Source: Comamonadaceae bacterium (GTDB lineage Bacteria > Pseudomonadota > Gammaproteobacteria > Burkholderiales > Burkholderiaceae_C). Taken from it: a stretch of 21,630 bases of DNA. Shown here piece after piece: positions 1 to 7,114 of the stretch. The position numbers and the translations under genes were made by a program. A model generated the notes under the pieces. The model was given only the letters and a program-made list of their open reading frames with translations. It was not told where the DNA came from and searched no databases. Where the stretch lies: contig CANGOY010000005.1 in assembly GCA_947455585.1 (NCBI GenBank), positions 1 to 21,630 of the forward strand, read 5' to 3'. How positions within the stretch are numbered: position 1 is the stretch's first letter; every line of letters starts with the position of its first letter.

Positions 1-144
1 GCCATCGTCTGCATCCAGCGCAAGCAAAGCTTCGCCTAAAGCATCCATCAGGGTGTCATTCAAAGCATTGAGTTGCTCAGGTCGATTCAACGTGAGCACG
101 CCCACACGACCTTGACGTTTTGACAGCACAGTGGGTTGAGACAT
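1..144 (-). CDS. badK: Cyclohex-1-ene-1-carboxyl-CoA hydratase, BadK-like (N-terminal part, cut by window edge)
   Basis: Only the first 48 codons are inside the window. They read as the start of an enoyl-CoA hydratase (crotonase fold): a short beta strand, then LTLNRPEQLNALND, the usual N-terminal signature of the family. The wording is very close to what I remember of Rhodopseudomonas BadK, which adds water to cyclohex-1-ene-1-carboxyl-CoA to give 2-hydroxycyclohexanecarboxyl-CoA. That is exactly the step missing from the other four genes of this operon. Two in-frame ATGs exist (144 and 150). The one at 144 is preferred because the AGGAAG ribosome site lies about 8 bases before it and almost touches the other. 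It follows aliA by 17 bases, so the two are surely co-transcribed. The catalytic region is outside the window, so a general enoyl-CoA hydratase cannot be ruled out. Confidence 0.8.
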   Translation of the reverse strand, partial: MSQPTVLSKRQGRVGVLTLNRPEQLNALNDTLMDALGEALLALDADDG

Positions 145-161
145 GGCCATACTTCCTTTGC

Positions 162-1805
162 TCAGCGTTTCTCGTCGCGCAAGATTTCACGCAATTTGAA
201 TTTCTGAATTTTTCCGGAAGGCGTTGAAGGCATGGCATCGCGAATCTCCAATTTTTCTGGGATGTACTGCAATGCAATTTTTTGTGCTTTCAGATACTCA
301 ACCAAGGCTGGCAAGTCCAAACTTTGACCCGGCTTCAACACCACCACGGCACAAGCACGTTCACCCAAACGCTCGTCGGGGTACGCCACGATGGCTGCCA
401 TCGCAATGGCAGGATGGCGGTACAACAACGATTCAATTTCCACCACAGGAATGTTCTCGCCACCACGAATGATGACGTCTTTGCTGCGCCCTGTGATACG
501 CACATAACCTTGTACATCCAAGCGAGCCAAGTCTCCCGTTTCAAACCAACCTTCAGCATTGGTGCCGTTGAGATGCGCACGCTTCAAGTACCCGCCAAAG
601 TTAGAGCACGAACGCACATACAGCTTGCCCGCCTCGCCTGCAGGCAAAGACACGCCATCGTCATTGACCACTTTCAGCTCGACACCCGGCAGCGGTAAAC
701 CGTCAGTGGTGAAGGCCCGCTCATCGGGGTCGTTGAGTTCAATCAACGTCACGGCACCGTTTTCAGTCATACCCCAGGCCGAGACAATCTTGGTGCCCAA
801 CACACTGCGCGCTTGCTCCACCAAAGGCCCCGGAATAGGTGCCCCCGCGCACAAGAAGGTGCGCAACGTGGGAACTTTTTTGCCAGACTCTTCGACGTTT
901 TTGGCCAAGTCGGTCAAGAACGGCGTAGAGGCCATGGTGAAAGTGACGCTTTCGTTACGAATCAAATCAATCGCACGCAACGGCTCCCACACATCCAGCA
1001 ACACGGCGCTGGACTTGAGCATGATGGGCATCATCAAGCCGTACATGAAACCGGTTTGGTGTGCCATGGGCGACGCCATCAACACCACATCGTTGGCATC
1101 CAAGTGCAAACGTGCGGCGTACGGAATGATGTTGGCCATCACCGTGTTGGCGGTGTGCATCACACCCTTGGGTTCACCGGTGGTGCCTGAGGTGTAAATG
1201 AGTTGCGTCACATCGTCTGGACCGGGGCGGTGCTGGGTCAACACGGTTTTCGCGTTGCTTTCTTTTTCCCACTCGGGGCCACTGAGCAAAGCCTCAAAGT
1301 TGTTCGCGCTCGCGCCATTGACCACCACCACATGTTTCAAATCGGGCAGGGTTGGCTTCAAGCCGTTCACCATCTGCTCGTAATCAAACCCACGGAAGGT
1401 ATGCGGAATGATGAGCACCTTGGCTTCACCGTGTTTGAGCATGAACGACAACTCGCGCTCGCGGAAGATGTGCATGAGCGGGTTCATCACCGCACCAATG
1501 CGTGAGCAAGCCAAGTAAGTGATGGTGAACTGCCACCAGTTAGGCAACTGGCAAGCCACGATGTCGTTCTTGCCCACACCGAGCTTGGTCAAACCCACCG
1601 CCACACGGTCTGCCATGTTGGACAACTCGCGGTAGGTAAAGCGTGTCACCGCGCCAGTTTCAGCTTGGACCGCTGTCAGTGCAGTTTGATCGGGGCAGGC
1701 TGCAACGCAGGCGTCGAGGTCATCGTTGATGGTGCGGTCATGCCAAAAACCTTTGGCAATGCTGTGTGCGCGACGTGGGGGGATTAAGACTGCATCAAAT
1801 TCCAT
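162..1805 (-). CDS. aliA: Cyclohexanecarboxylate-CoA ligase (AMP-forming)
   Basis: A 547-residue acyl-adenylate-forming ligase of normal family length. It activates a carboxylic acid with ATP and CoA in the cytoplasm, the entry reaction of the pathway. Visible motifs in order: the phosphate-binding loop TSGTTGEPKG (about residues 205-214), WGMTE (344-348), the ribose-binding TGD (423-425), the hinge GRSKDVIIRGGENI (439-452) and the catalytic lysine in PSGKIQK (Lys532). The substrate is inferred from context: the neighbours badH, badI and aliB are recognisable cyclohexanecarboxylate genes, and the sequence resembles the PRK13295 cyclohexanecarboxylate-CoA ligase type as I remember it. The ATG start has a strong AGGAGA site 5 bases upstream. 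A medium-chain fatty acid or benzoate ligase would share all the motifs, so enzyme class is certain and substrate is likely. Confidence 0.88.
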   Translation of the reverse strand: MEFDAVLIPPRRAHSIAKGFWHDRTINDDLDACVAACPDQTALTAVQAETGAVTRFTYRELSNMADRVAVGLTKLGVGKNDIVACQLPNWWQFTITYLACSRIGAVMNPLMHIFRERELSFMLKHGEAKVLIIPHTFRGFDYEQMVNGLKPTLPDLKHVVVVNGASANNFEALLSGPEWEKESNAKTVLTQHRPGPDDVTQLIYTSGTTGEPKGVMHTANTVMANIIPYAARLHLDANDVVLMASPMAHQTGFMYGLMMPIMLKSSAVLLDVWEPLRAIDLIRNESVTFTMASTPFLTDLAKNVEESGKKVPTLRTFLCAGAPIPGPLVEQARSVLGTKIVSAWGMTENGAVTLIELNDPDERAFTTDGLPLPGVELKVVNDDGVSLPAGEAGKLYVRSCSNFGGYLKRAHLNGTNAEGWFETGDLARLDVQGYVRITGRSKDVIIRGGENIPVVEIESLLYRHPAIAMAAIVAYPDERLGERACAVVVLKPGQSLDLPALVEYLKAQKIALQYIPEKLEIRDAMPSTPSGKIQKFKLREILRDEKR

Positions 1806-1853
1806 GGTTGTCTCCTGTGTGGATCTATGTTTTTTTATTTTTAAACTTGCGAT

Positions 1854-3011
1854 TTAGGCCGGAACAAACTTGCGCCCAGCCCGTGTGCGCGCAATGATGG
1901 TCTTCATGATTTGCGCGGTACCGTCGCCAATCTGGAAGCCCAACACATCACGCAAGCGTTGCTCCATCAAACCTCGGTCGTAACCGCCGTGGCCGTAGCA
2001 CAGCAAGCATTGGTGAATCACATCGTAGGCCAGCTTGGGGCCCCACCACTTGGCCATACCCGCTTCTGCGGTATGAGGTAAACCCTTATCTTTGAGCCAC
2101 AAACCTTGCAAGCACAACAGACGAGCGCCCTCCACTTCGGTGTCGAATTGCGCCAGTGGGTGGGTCACACCTTGAAAGGCAGACAGCGGTTGACCGAATG
2201 CCTGACGTTGCGTGATGTATTCCCATGTTTCTTCCAACGCCACACGCGCCACGGCCAACACCTGCAAACCAATGAGTGAACGCGAAAAATCAAAGCCGTG
2301 CATGACTTGCACAAAGCCTTTGTTCTCATCACCTAAACGGTGGCTGACGGGCACACGCACGTTTTCAAAGAAGATAGAACCACGACCAATCGCACGTTGG
2401 CCATGACAATCAAAGCGGTTGGTGGTCAAGCCGGGTGTGTCCATAGGCACCAGCAAGGCGGTCACGCCATGTGCGCCATCTTCGGGTTTACCGGTGCGAC
2501 CAAACACCACAGTAATATCAGCTTGGTCAGCCGCAGAAATGGATGTTTTTTCACCGTTGATCACGTAGAAGTCACCATCACGGTCAATGCGCAAACGCAA
2601 ATTAGCCGCATCAGAACCACCACGTGGCTCGGTCAGTGCAATCGCACAAATGGCTTCACCTTGGGTGAGCTTTTTCAACCAAGGCCCAACCACTTCAAGG
2701 TTACCGTACTTGGACAAAATTTGGCTATTCAAGGACGCCAACAAATTCAAGTAAGAAAAACTCAAATCGGCGCGAGCAATTTCTTCGTGAATCACACCCG
2801 CAGCCAAGCAACCCATGCCCAAACCGCCAAACTCTTCTGGCAGTTCAGGGCAAATGAATCCAAGCCCGCCCATCTCGCGCAGCAACGCACGGTCCAACAC
2901 GCGGGTTTTGTCGCGCTCTAAAAAACCAGGCTTCACACGTTCGTCGGCAAAGCGACGAACGGTTTCGGCCAAGGCTTGCAGGTCTTCGTCAATGTAGGGA
3001 TTGGGATTCAT
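1854..3011 (-). CDS. aliB: Cyclohexanecarboxyl-CoA dehydrogenase (acyl-CoA dehydrogenase family)
   Basis: A 385-residue FAD acyl-CoA dehydrogenase that should convert cyclohexanecarboxyl-CoA to cyclohex-1-ene-1-carboxyl-CoA, passing electrons to electron-transfer flavoprotein. The helical N-terminal domain ends near residue 120; the flavin and substrate motif CAIALTEPRGGSD lies at 122-134; the C-terminal helical domain carries the GGYDRG segment (342-347). The position that holds the catalytic Glu in medium-chain enzymes (YEGT) reads GDGT here, with Asp363. This fits the alicyclic-CoA subfamily rather than straight-chain enzymes. The start is the ATG at 3011, 8 bases after AAGGAG; the GTG just before it is not needed. 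The gene sits 24 bases after badI and 48 bases before aliA in the same operon. Confidence 0.87.
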   Translation of the reverse strand: MNPNPYIDEDLQALAETVRRFADERVKPGFLERDKTRVLDRALLREMGGLGFICPELPEEFGGLGMGCLAAGVIHEEIARADLSFSYLNLLASLNSQILSKYGNLEVVGPWLKKLTQGEAICAIALTEPRGGSDAANLRLRIDRDGDFYVINGEKTSISAADQADITVVFGRTGKPEDGAHGVTALLVPMDTPGLTTNRFDCHGQRAIGRGSIFFENVRVPVSHRLGDENKGFVQVMHGFDFSRSLIGLQVLAVARVALEETWEYITQRQAFGQPLSAFQGVTHPLAQFDTEVEGARLLCLQGLWLKDKGLPHTAEAGMAKWWGPKLAYDVIHQCLLCYGHGGYDRGLMEQRLRDVLGFQIGDGTAQIMKTIIARTRAGRKFVPA

Positions 3012-3035
3012 CACAGGGCTCCTTGGTCTGGCGAC

Positions 3036-3818
3036 TTACTTGGCATATTTACGGAACTCGGGCTTGCGCTTTTCTTTGAGCGCATTCACGCCTTCGCGCG
3101 ACTCGTCGGTGTCGTAATACAGCTTGAGGGCATACATGCCCAAGCCTGCAATGCCGGACTGATGCGCGGTATCGGCGTTGAAGCTGCGCTTGGCAATGGC
3201 CAAGGCCGTTGGGCTGCGTTCGCAAATTTCTTCGCCCCACTTTTGCACTTCGGCATCCAGTTGGTCATGTGGCACACACACGTTGGCCAAACCCATGGCC
3301 ACCGCTTCAGCACCGGTGTAGCGGCGATTGAGGTACCAAATTTCACGGGCTTTTTTCTCACCCACGACACGCGCCAAAAAGGCGGTGCCGTAACCGGGAT
3401 CGACCGAACCCATCTTGGGGCCGACTTGACCAAACACGGCCTTGTCAGAACAAATGGTCAAGTCACAAATCGTGCACAACACATTGCCACCACCGATGGC
3501 AAAACCTTGCACACGGGCAATCACAGGCTTAGGCACATCCCGAATCGCGGTGTGCAACTCTTCCATGGGCAAACCAATGGTGCCGCGGCCGTCGTAGTTG
3601 CCATCGTGTGCTGATTGGTCGCCACCGGTACAAAACGCACGGTCACCTGCACCGGCCAACACAATCGCGCCCACGCTTCGGTCGTAGCCAGCTTTGTTCA
3701 AAGCTTTGATGATTTCATCGCAAGTGGTGCCACGAAAGGCATTCATCTTGTCAGGACGGTTGATCGTGATCCATGCCACGCCGTTGCGGTTTTCATAAAG
3801 GATGTCTTCGAATTGCAT
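3036..3818 (-). CDS. badI: 2-ketocyclohexanecarboxyl-CoA hydrolase (ring opening to pimeloyl-CoA)
   Basis: A 260-residue crotonase-fold enzyme, the same length and nearly the same wording as I recall for Rhodopseudomonas BadI. It hydrolytically cleaves the ring of 2-ketocyclohexanecarboxyl-CoA to give pimeloyl-CoA, the last step of the operon. It is related to MenB: CTGGDQ (63-68) builds part of the oxyanion hole together with AIGGGN (107-112), and GPKMGSVDPGYG (133-144) corresponds to the MenB segment with the key Asp. The C-terminal YYDTDESREGVNALKEKRKP (234-253) is typical of this branch. The reading frame can be extended 4 codons to a TTG, but that TTG overlaps the GGAG ribosome site for the ATG at 3818, so the ATG is chosen. 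It lies 31 bases after badH. Confidence 0.95.
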   Translation of the reverse strand: MQFEDILYENRNGVAWITINRPDKMNAFRGTTCDEIIKALNKAGYDRSVGAIVLAGAGDRAFCTGGDQSAHDGNYDGRGTIGLPMEELHTAIRDVPKPVIARVQGFAIGGGNVLCTICDLTICSDKAVFGQVGPKMGSVDPGYGTAFLARVVGEKKAREIWYLNRRYTGAEAVAMGLANVCVPHDQLDAEVQKWGEEICERSPTALAIAKRSFNADTAHQSGIAGLGMYALKLYYDTDESREGVNALKEKRKPEFRKYAK

Positions 3819-3849
3819 GTGTGTCTCCAAATAGGGGGAATGCGTGAAA

Positions 3850-4617
3850 TTAACCGTGCATGGTCAAACCACCAGACACGCTGATGACTTGACCGGTGAT
3901 GAAGGAAGCGTCGTCGCTGCCAAAAAAAGCAATCGCGCTGGCCAAGTCGTCGGGCTGACCCAAACGGCCCAAGGGAATCGCACTGCGGAAGGCTTCGATC
4001 AACTTTGCGGGATCGCGTGCGCCTTCGGCAACGCCTGCCAGCAAAGCTGTGTCGGTTGGGCCGGGACACACCACGTTGACCGTGATGTTGTGGCGCGCAT
4101 GCTCACGTGCCAACGTTTTAGACAAGGCCACCAAACCGCCTTTGCAAGCGGAGTACACCGCTTCGCCTGATGAGCCACCACGTGCGGCATCAGAAGCGAT
4201 GTTCACAATGCGCCCGGCGTTGCGCTCCACCATGCCAGGCAACACAGCGTGCAACATGTGCAAAGCACCGGTCAAGTTGATGGCAATCAGCTTGCTCCAC
4301 TCATCGGGCACTGTTTTCACGAAAGGTTTGAACACATCCCAACCCGCGTTGTTCACCAACACATCGATGGGCCCGAGTTGCGCAATGGTCGCCGCCACCG
4401 CTGCATCGACTGCCGCACGGTCGGTGATGTCGCACTTGAAGGCCACAGCGTTGCCACCCGCGGCCTTGATGCCATCGGCGACTTTTTGAGCAGCGTCCAA
4501 ATTCATATCGAATACCGCGACCTTCGCGCCCTCGGCGGCGAATCGGCGGCAAGTGGCACCACCAATGCCACCGGCACCTCCGGTGACGATGACGGTTTTG
4601 TCTTTCAATTTGTGCAT
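3850..4617 (-). CDS. badH: 2-hydroxycyclohexanecarboxyl-CoA dehydrogenase (SDR)
   Basis: A 255-residue short-chain dehydrogenase that oxidises 2-hydroxycyclohexanecarboxyl-CoA to the 2-keto thioester with NAD. The nucleotide loop is TGGAGGIG (12-19), and an acidic Asp37 after the second strand indicates NAD rather than NADP. NNAG is at 89-92 and the catalytic set is Ser142, Tyr155 and Lys159. The stretches NNAGWDVFKPF and CPGPTDTALL match the BadH family as I know it. The frame is open for 22 more codons upstream, but the ATG at 4617 has a GGAG site 6 bases before it and gives the expected N-terminus (KLKDKTVIVTGG). It is the first gene of the minus-strand operon, divergent from badR. Confidence 0.93.
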   Translation of the reverse strand: MHKLKDKTVIVTGGAGGIGGATCRRFAAEGAKVAVFDMNLDAAQKVADGIKAAGGNAVAFKCDITDRAAVDAAVAATIAQLGPIDVLVNNAGWDVFKPFVKTVPDEWSKLIAINLTGALHMLHAVLPGMVERNAGRIVNIASDAARGGSSGEAVYSACKGGLVALSKTLAREHARHNITVNVVCPGPTDTALLAGVAEGARDPAKLIEAFRSAIPLGRLGQPDDLASAIAFFGSDDASFITGQVISVSGGLTMHG

Positions 4618-4755
4618 GCTGTGCTCCATGTTGGCAAGGTTGTTATGCTTTGCATCAACATCATGCAGTTTTAAATTCTGCATTTATGTCAATGTGTTTA
4701 CGTATATTACGTCAGCCACGAACACCTTCGCAAGCATTTTTTCAAGCAAAACACC
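4618..4755. promoter_or_regulatory. Divergent badH / badR promoter-operator region
   Basis: This 138-base AT-rich gap must hold both promoters. Three structures are visible. ATGCAG at 4663-4668 and CTGCAT at 4678-4683 form an inverted repeat with 9 bases between. ACGTA at 4700-4704 and TACGT at 4708-4712 form another with 3 between. A broader element at 4686-4705 has half-sites ATGTCAA and TTTACGT separated by 4 bases; it matches 16 of 20 positions of the palindrome at 9253-9272. A TATATT hexamer at 4703-4708 may be the badR -10 box, and TTGACA on the minus strand (4692-4687) could be a -35 box for badH, but I find no good -10 partner. BadR is the likely binder of at least one site; that is inference. 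Confidence 0.6.
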
Positions 4756-5262
4756 ATGGTTTACCCTAAAGAAAACAGCGACTCCGCACGATTGGAATTA
4801 GCCAACAGGTTGTTCTTTCGCCTGTATCAATGCGCCAATATGTTGCACAAAACAGGCACCCGCGCTGTGGAAAAGGAAGGCCTCACCACCCAACAATGGG
4901 CGGTGCTGGGCGCTCTCTCACGCACCGACGCAGAAGGCGGCATGAGCGTGGGTGATTTGGCGCGTTACTTGAAGGTGAGCCGCCAAAACCTCTCTGGACA
5001 AATTGGACGCATGGAGCGCGATGGCCACATAGAACTGCAGGCCGACACTCGAGACCGACGCGCCAAGCGCGTGACCATGACCAAGCATGGGCGCAAGATT
5101 TGGGAGAAAGATGCACAACCCAAAATTCGCGCGTACTACGAGGCAGCGTTGACCGACTTCTCAACGGGCGACCTCACCCACACCCTGCACTACCTGATGA
5201 AGCTGCTCGACAACATGGAAAAAATTGACCAGTCCGTCGAACCCAGCAACGAAGAGGAGTAA
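4756..5262 (+). CDS. badR: MarR-family regulator, BadR-like
   Basis: A 168-residue winged-helix regulator of usual MarR length. The core LTTQQWAVLGAL (43-54), the recognition region DLARYLKVSRQNLSGQIGRM (67-86) and the wing with DTRDRRAKRVTMT are all in place. Divergent placement against badH and the close likeness to the BadR regulator of alicyclic and benzoate genes suggest that it senses a CoA thioester of this pathway and controls the ali-bad operon; whether it represses or activates cannot be read from sequence. The ATG has no clear ribosome-binding site (an A-rich CAAGCAAAACACC precedes it), so it is probably made at a low level. Its stop lies 3 bases from the stop of the convergent araC-type gene. 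Confidence 0.85.
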   Translation: MVYPKENSDSARLELANRLFFRLYQCANMLHKTGTRAVEKEGLTTQQWAVLGALSRTDAEGGMSVGDLARYLKVSRQNLSGQIGRMERDGHIELQADTRDRRAKRVTMTKHGRKIWEKDAQPKIRAYYEAALTDFSTGDLTHTLHYLMKLLDNMEKIDQSVEPSNEEE

Positions 5263-5265
5263 GGC

Positions 5266-6168
5266 TTAAGCCACCTTAGCATGCATGGACGCTAAGGCTT
5301 GGCCACGAAACTCAGAAGGCGTGAGTCCTGTGTGCTTTCGGAAAAAACGCGTGAAGTAAGCCTCATCGACAAAGCCCACCAAATTGGCGATTTGCTTGAT
5401 GCCATCGGTGGAATACACCAACTCTCGCTGCGCCTCGTGCAAGATGCGCGCGTTCACCACATCTTGGCTGGACACATTCAACACCTCACGACACAAACGC
5501 GTGAGGTGTCCTGCCGTTAAACCCATTTCATTCGCATAGTCTTCAATCGGACGACGCTCGCGGAAATGCGCGTCCACCAGTGCACGGAATTTTTCAATCT
5601 GTTGTGCCTTGCGTGAGTTGTGAGCCATGGGCGTTGGCTCCAATACATTGCTCAAGCGCGCCACTTGAACCAACAAGGCCACCACCAACGACATCCCCGC
5701 CGCCACCTGCCCCACCGCATGCACACGCCATTCACGCTCAATGCCCAGAAACAAAGGCATCAACGCCTCGGCATGGCGACTGGATTCATCCAGTTGCAAC
5801 ACCGCAGGCTTGCGCAACACCGACACCAATTCAGGCATCACTACCGCTGCCATCGACTCCAATGATTTTTGCGAGGCCGTCACCACCGGCCCATCGATGC
5901 TGGGACTGAAGCGAAACGCATGCACGTTTTGGGCTGGTACCAAAATCAATGCCGGACTGTTCACGTGGTAACGCGCATCGTTGATCAACACCTCACCTTC
6001 GCCTTGGGTGAGGTACAGAATCTGAATGAACGCATCATGCGTGTGCGGGCGAATGTCATAGTTGTATGGGGATGAACGCACAGGTATCCACTCAAACTGG
6101 AATGAGTTGGTCCAGCCGCTTTGCTGCTGATCACCATACAAGTCATAACGTGGAATTGAGCTTTTCAT
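5266..6168 (-). CDS. AraC-family regulator with cupin sensor domain, PobR-like
   Basis: A 300-residue transcription factor. The N-terminal half has a cupin ligand-binding look (RPHTHDAF near residue 40, then LILVPAQNVHAF), and the C-terminal third is the double helix-turn-helix of AraC/XylS proteins, ending in GFVDEAYFTRFFRKHTGLTPSEFR. The layout and wording recall the AraC-type activators of 4-hydroxybenzoate genes (PobR/PobC), from memory only. It is divergent from the SDR-flavoprotein-NIPSNAP operon and is its obvious candidate activator; the effector may be an aromatic or alicyclic acid. The start is the ATG at 6168, 8 bases after AGGAG; nine further upstream codons are open but lack such a site. 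Confidence 0.8.
   Translation of the reverse strand: MKSSIPRYDLYGDQQQSGWTNSFQFEWIPVRSSPYNYDIRPHTHDAFIQILYLTQGEGEVLINDARYHVNSPALILVPAQNVHAFRFSPSIDGPVVTASQKSLESMAAVVMPELVSVLRKPAVLQLDESSRHAEALMPLFLGIEREWRVHAVGQVAAGMSLVVALLVQVARLSNVLEPTPMAHNSRKAQQIEKFRALVDAHFRERRPIEDYANEMGLTAGHLTRLCREVLNVSSQDVVNARILHEAQRELVYSTDGIKQIANLVGFVDEAYFTRFFRKHTGLTPSEFRGQALASMHAKVA
5274..5297. terminator. Hairpin at the convergent ends of badR and the araC-type gene
   Basis: CCTTAGC (5274-5280) and GCTAAGG (5291-5297) pair perfectly around a 10-base loop, and GCCA / TGGC outside them can add a further short stem with bulges. The hairpin sits just past the badR stop and inside the last codons of the regulator gene. No run of T follows on either strand, so it is at best a weak or factor-dependent bidirectional terminator. 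Confidence 0.35.
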
Positions 6169-6178
6169 CAGGGTTACT

Positions 6179-6226
6179 CCTAGGCAACTATGCATGAATT
6201 GTCCTAGTGACTGCAGGATTCGTCAA
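6179..6226 (-). promoter_or_regulatory. Promoter of the araC-type gene with overlapping repeat
   Basis: On the minus strand TTGACG (6226-6221) and GACAAT (6203-6198) are 17 bases apart, a good sigma-70 arrangement pointing into the regulator gene. A near-inverted repeat overlaps the -10 box: CCTAGGCAA from 6179 and, on the opposite strand, CTAGGACAA from 6207, differing by one inserted base. Such a placement suggests autoregulation, and the same site could serve the divergent operon starting at 6280, for which I see no clear -35 box, as expected of an AraC-activated promoter. Confidence 0.5.
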
Positions 6227-6279
6227 ATTTAAAAAATACCAGCCCACACAAACTACCAGCACTTCAACAGGTGCTGACG

Positions 6280-7098
6280 ATGAACAAACAACAACATTGG
6301 CTGGGATTACAAGAGCGTGTATGCGTGGTGACAGGCGCAGCAAGCGGCATTGGCGCAGGCATTGCACAAGCCCTGGCCGATGCAGGCGCCAAGGTGGCCT
6401 TGCTCGACCGCAACACCGAAGGCTCACAAGCCATGGCCACCAAACTCACCGCACAAGGCGCTACCGCCATCTCGATTGCCTGCGACACCACACAAGAGTC
6501 TCAAATCAAAGCAGCCGCCGAACGTGTGGCCGACGAACTGGGCACGTGCTACGCCTTCATCAACAACGCAGGTCTGCTGCGCTCGGGTGGCTTAGACGAG
6601 GTAAGCGTGGACGACTGGAACCACGTGCTCAACGTCAACCTCACAGGCTACTTGCTGTGCGCACGCACCTTTGCCAAACCGATGCGCCAAGCAGGTGTGG
6701 GCGCACTGGTGCACATCGCATCCATCGCCAGCTTATTCCCCCAAACCAGCAGCGGCGCCTACAGCGCCAGCAAAGCTGGGGTGCTTTTGATGTCTCGACA
6801 AATGGCGGTGGAGTGGGGACCGCAAGGCGTGCGCAGCAACGCCATCTGCCCCGGCATGATTCGCACCCCGCTGTCTGCCAAGTTTTACGAAGAACCAGGC
6901 TTTGAAGCCAAACGCGCTGCCGTGACGGCCAGCCGTCGCGTCGGTGAACCACAAGACATCGCCGATGTGGCCGCTTTCTTAGCCAGCCCACGCGCCGCGT
7001 ATGTGAATGCCGCCGAGTTGGTGGTGGATGGCGGCATGTCCTCGATGTTGATGGACATGGTGCCACGCCCCGGCTTTAACAACACCGTGAAAAACTGA
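6280..7098 (+). CDS. Short-chain dehydrogenase/reductase (SDR), alicyclic alcohol dehydrogenase candidate
   Basis: A 272-residue classical SDR. The dinucleotide loop is TGAASGIG (18-25), Asp43 after the second strand favours NAD, NNAG is at 95-98, and the catalytic residues are Ser148, Tyr161 and Lys165; Asn120 completes the usual tetrad. It should interconvert an alcohol and a ketone in the cytoplasm. The substrate is not readable. Its position just ahead of a 3-ketosteroid-dehydrogenase-like flavoprotein suggests that it makes the ring ketone that the flavoprotein desaturates. The start is the ATG at 6280 with AGGTG about 6 bases before it; a GTG three codons upstream is inside that site. 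The C-terminus is a little long (MDMVPRPGFNN tail). First gene of an operon, 16 bases before the next. Confidence 0.85.
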   Translation: MNKQQHWLGLQERVCVVTGAASGIGAGIAQALADAGAKVALLDRNTEGSQAMATKLTAQGATAISIACDTTQESQIKAAAERVADELGTCYAFINNAGLLRSGGLDEVSVDDWNHVLNVNLTGYLLCARTFAKPMRQAGVGALVHIASIASLFPQTSSGAYSASKAGVLLMSRQMAVEWGPQGVRSNAICPGMIRTPLSAKFYEEPGFEAKRAAVTASRRVGEPQDIADVAAFLASPRAAYVNAAELVVDGGMSSMLMDMVPRPGFNNTVKN

Positions 7099-7114
7099 AC
7101 AACAGGAGAACGCA

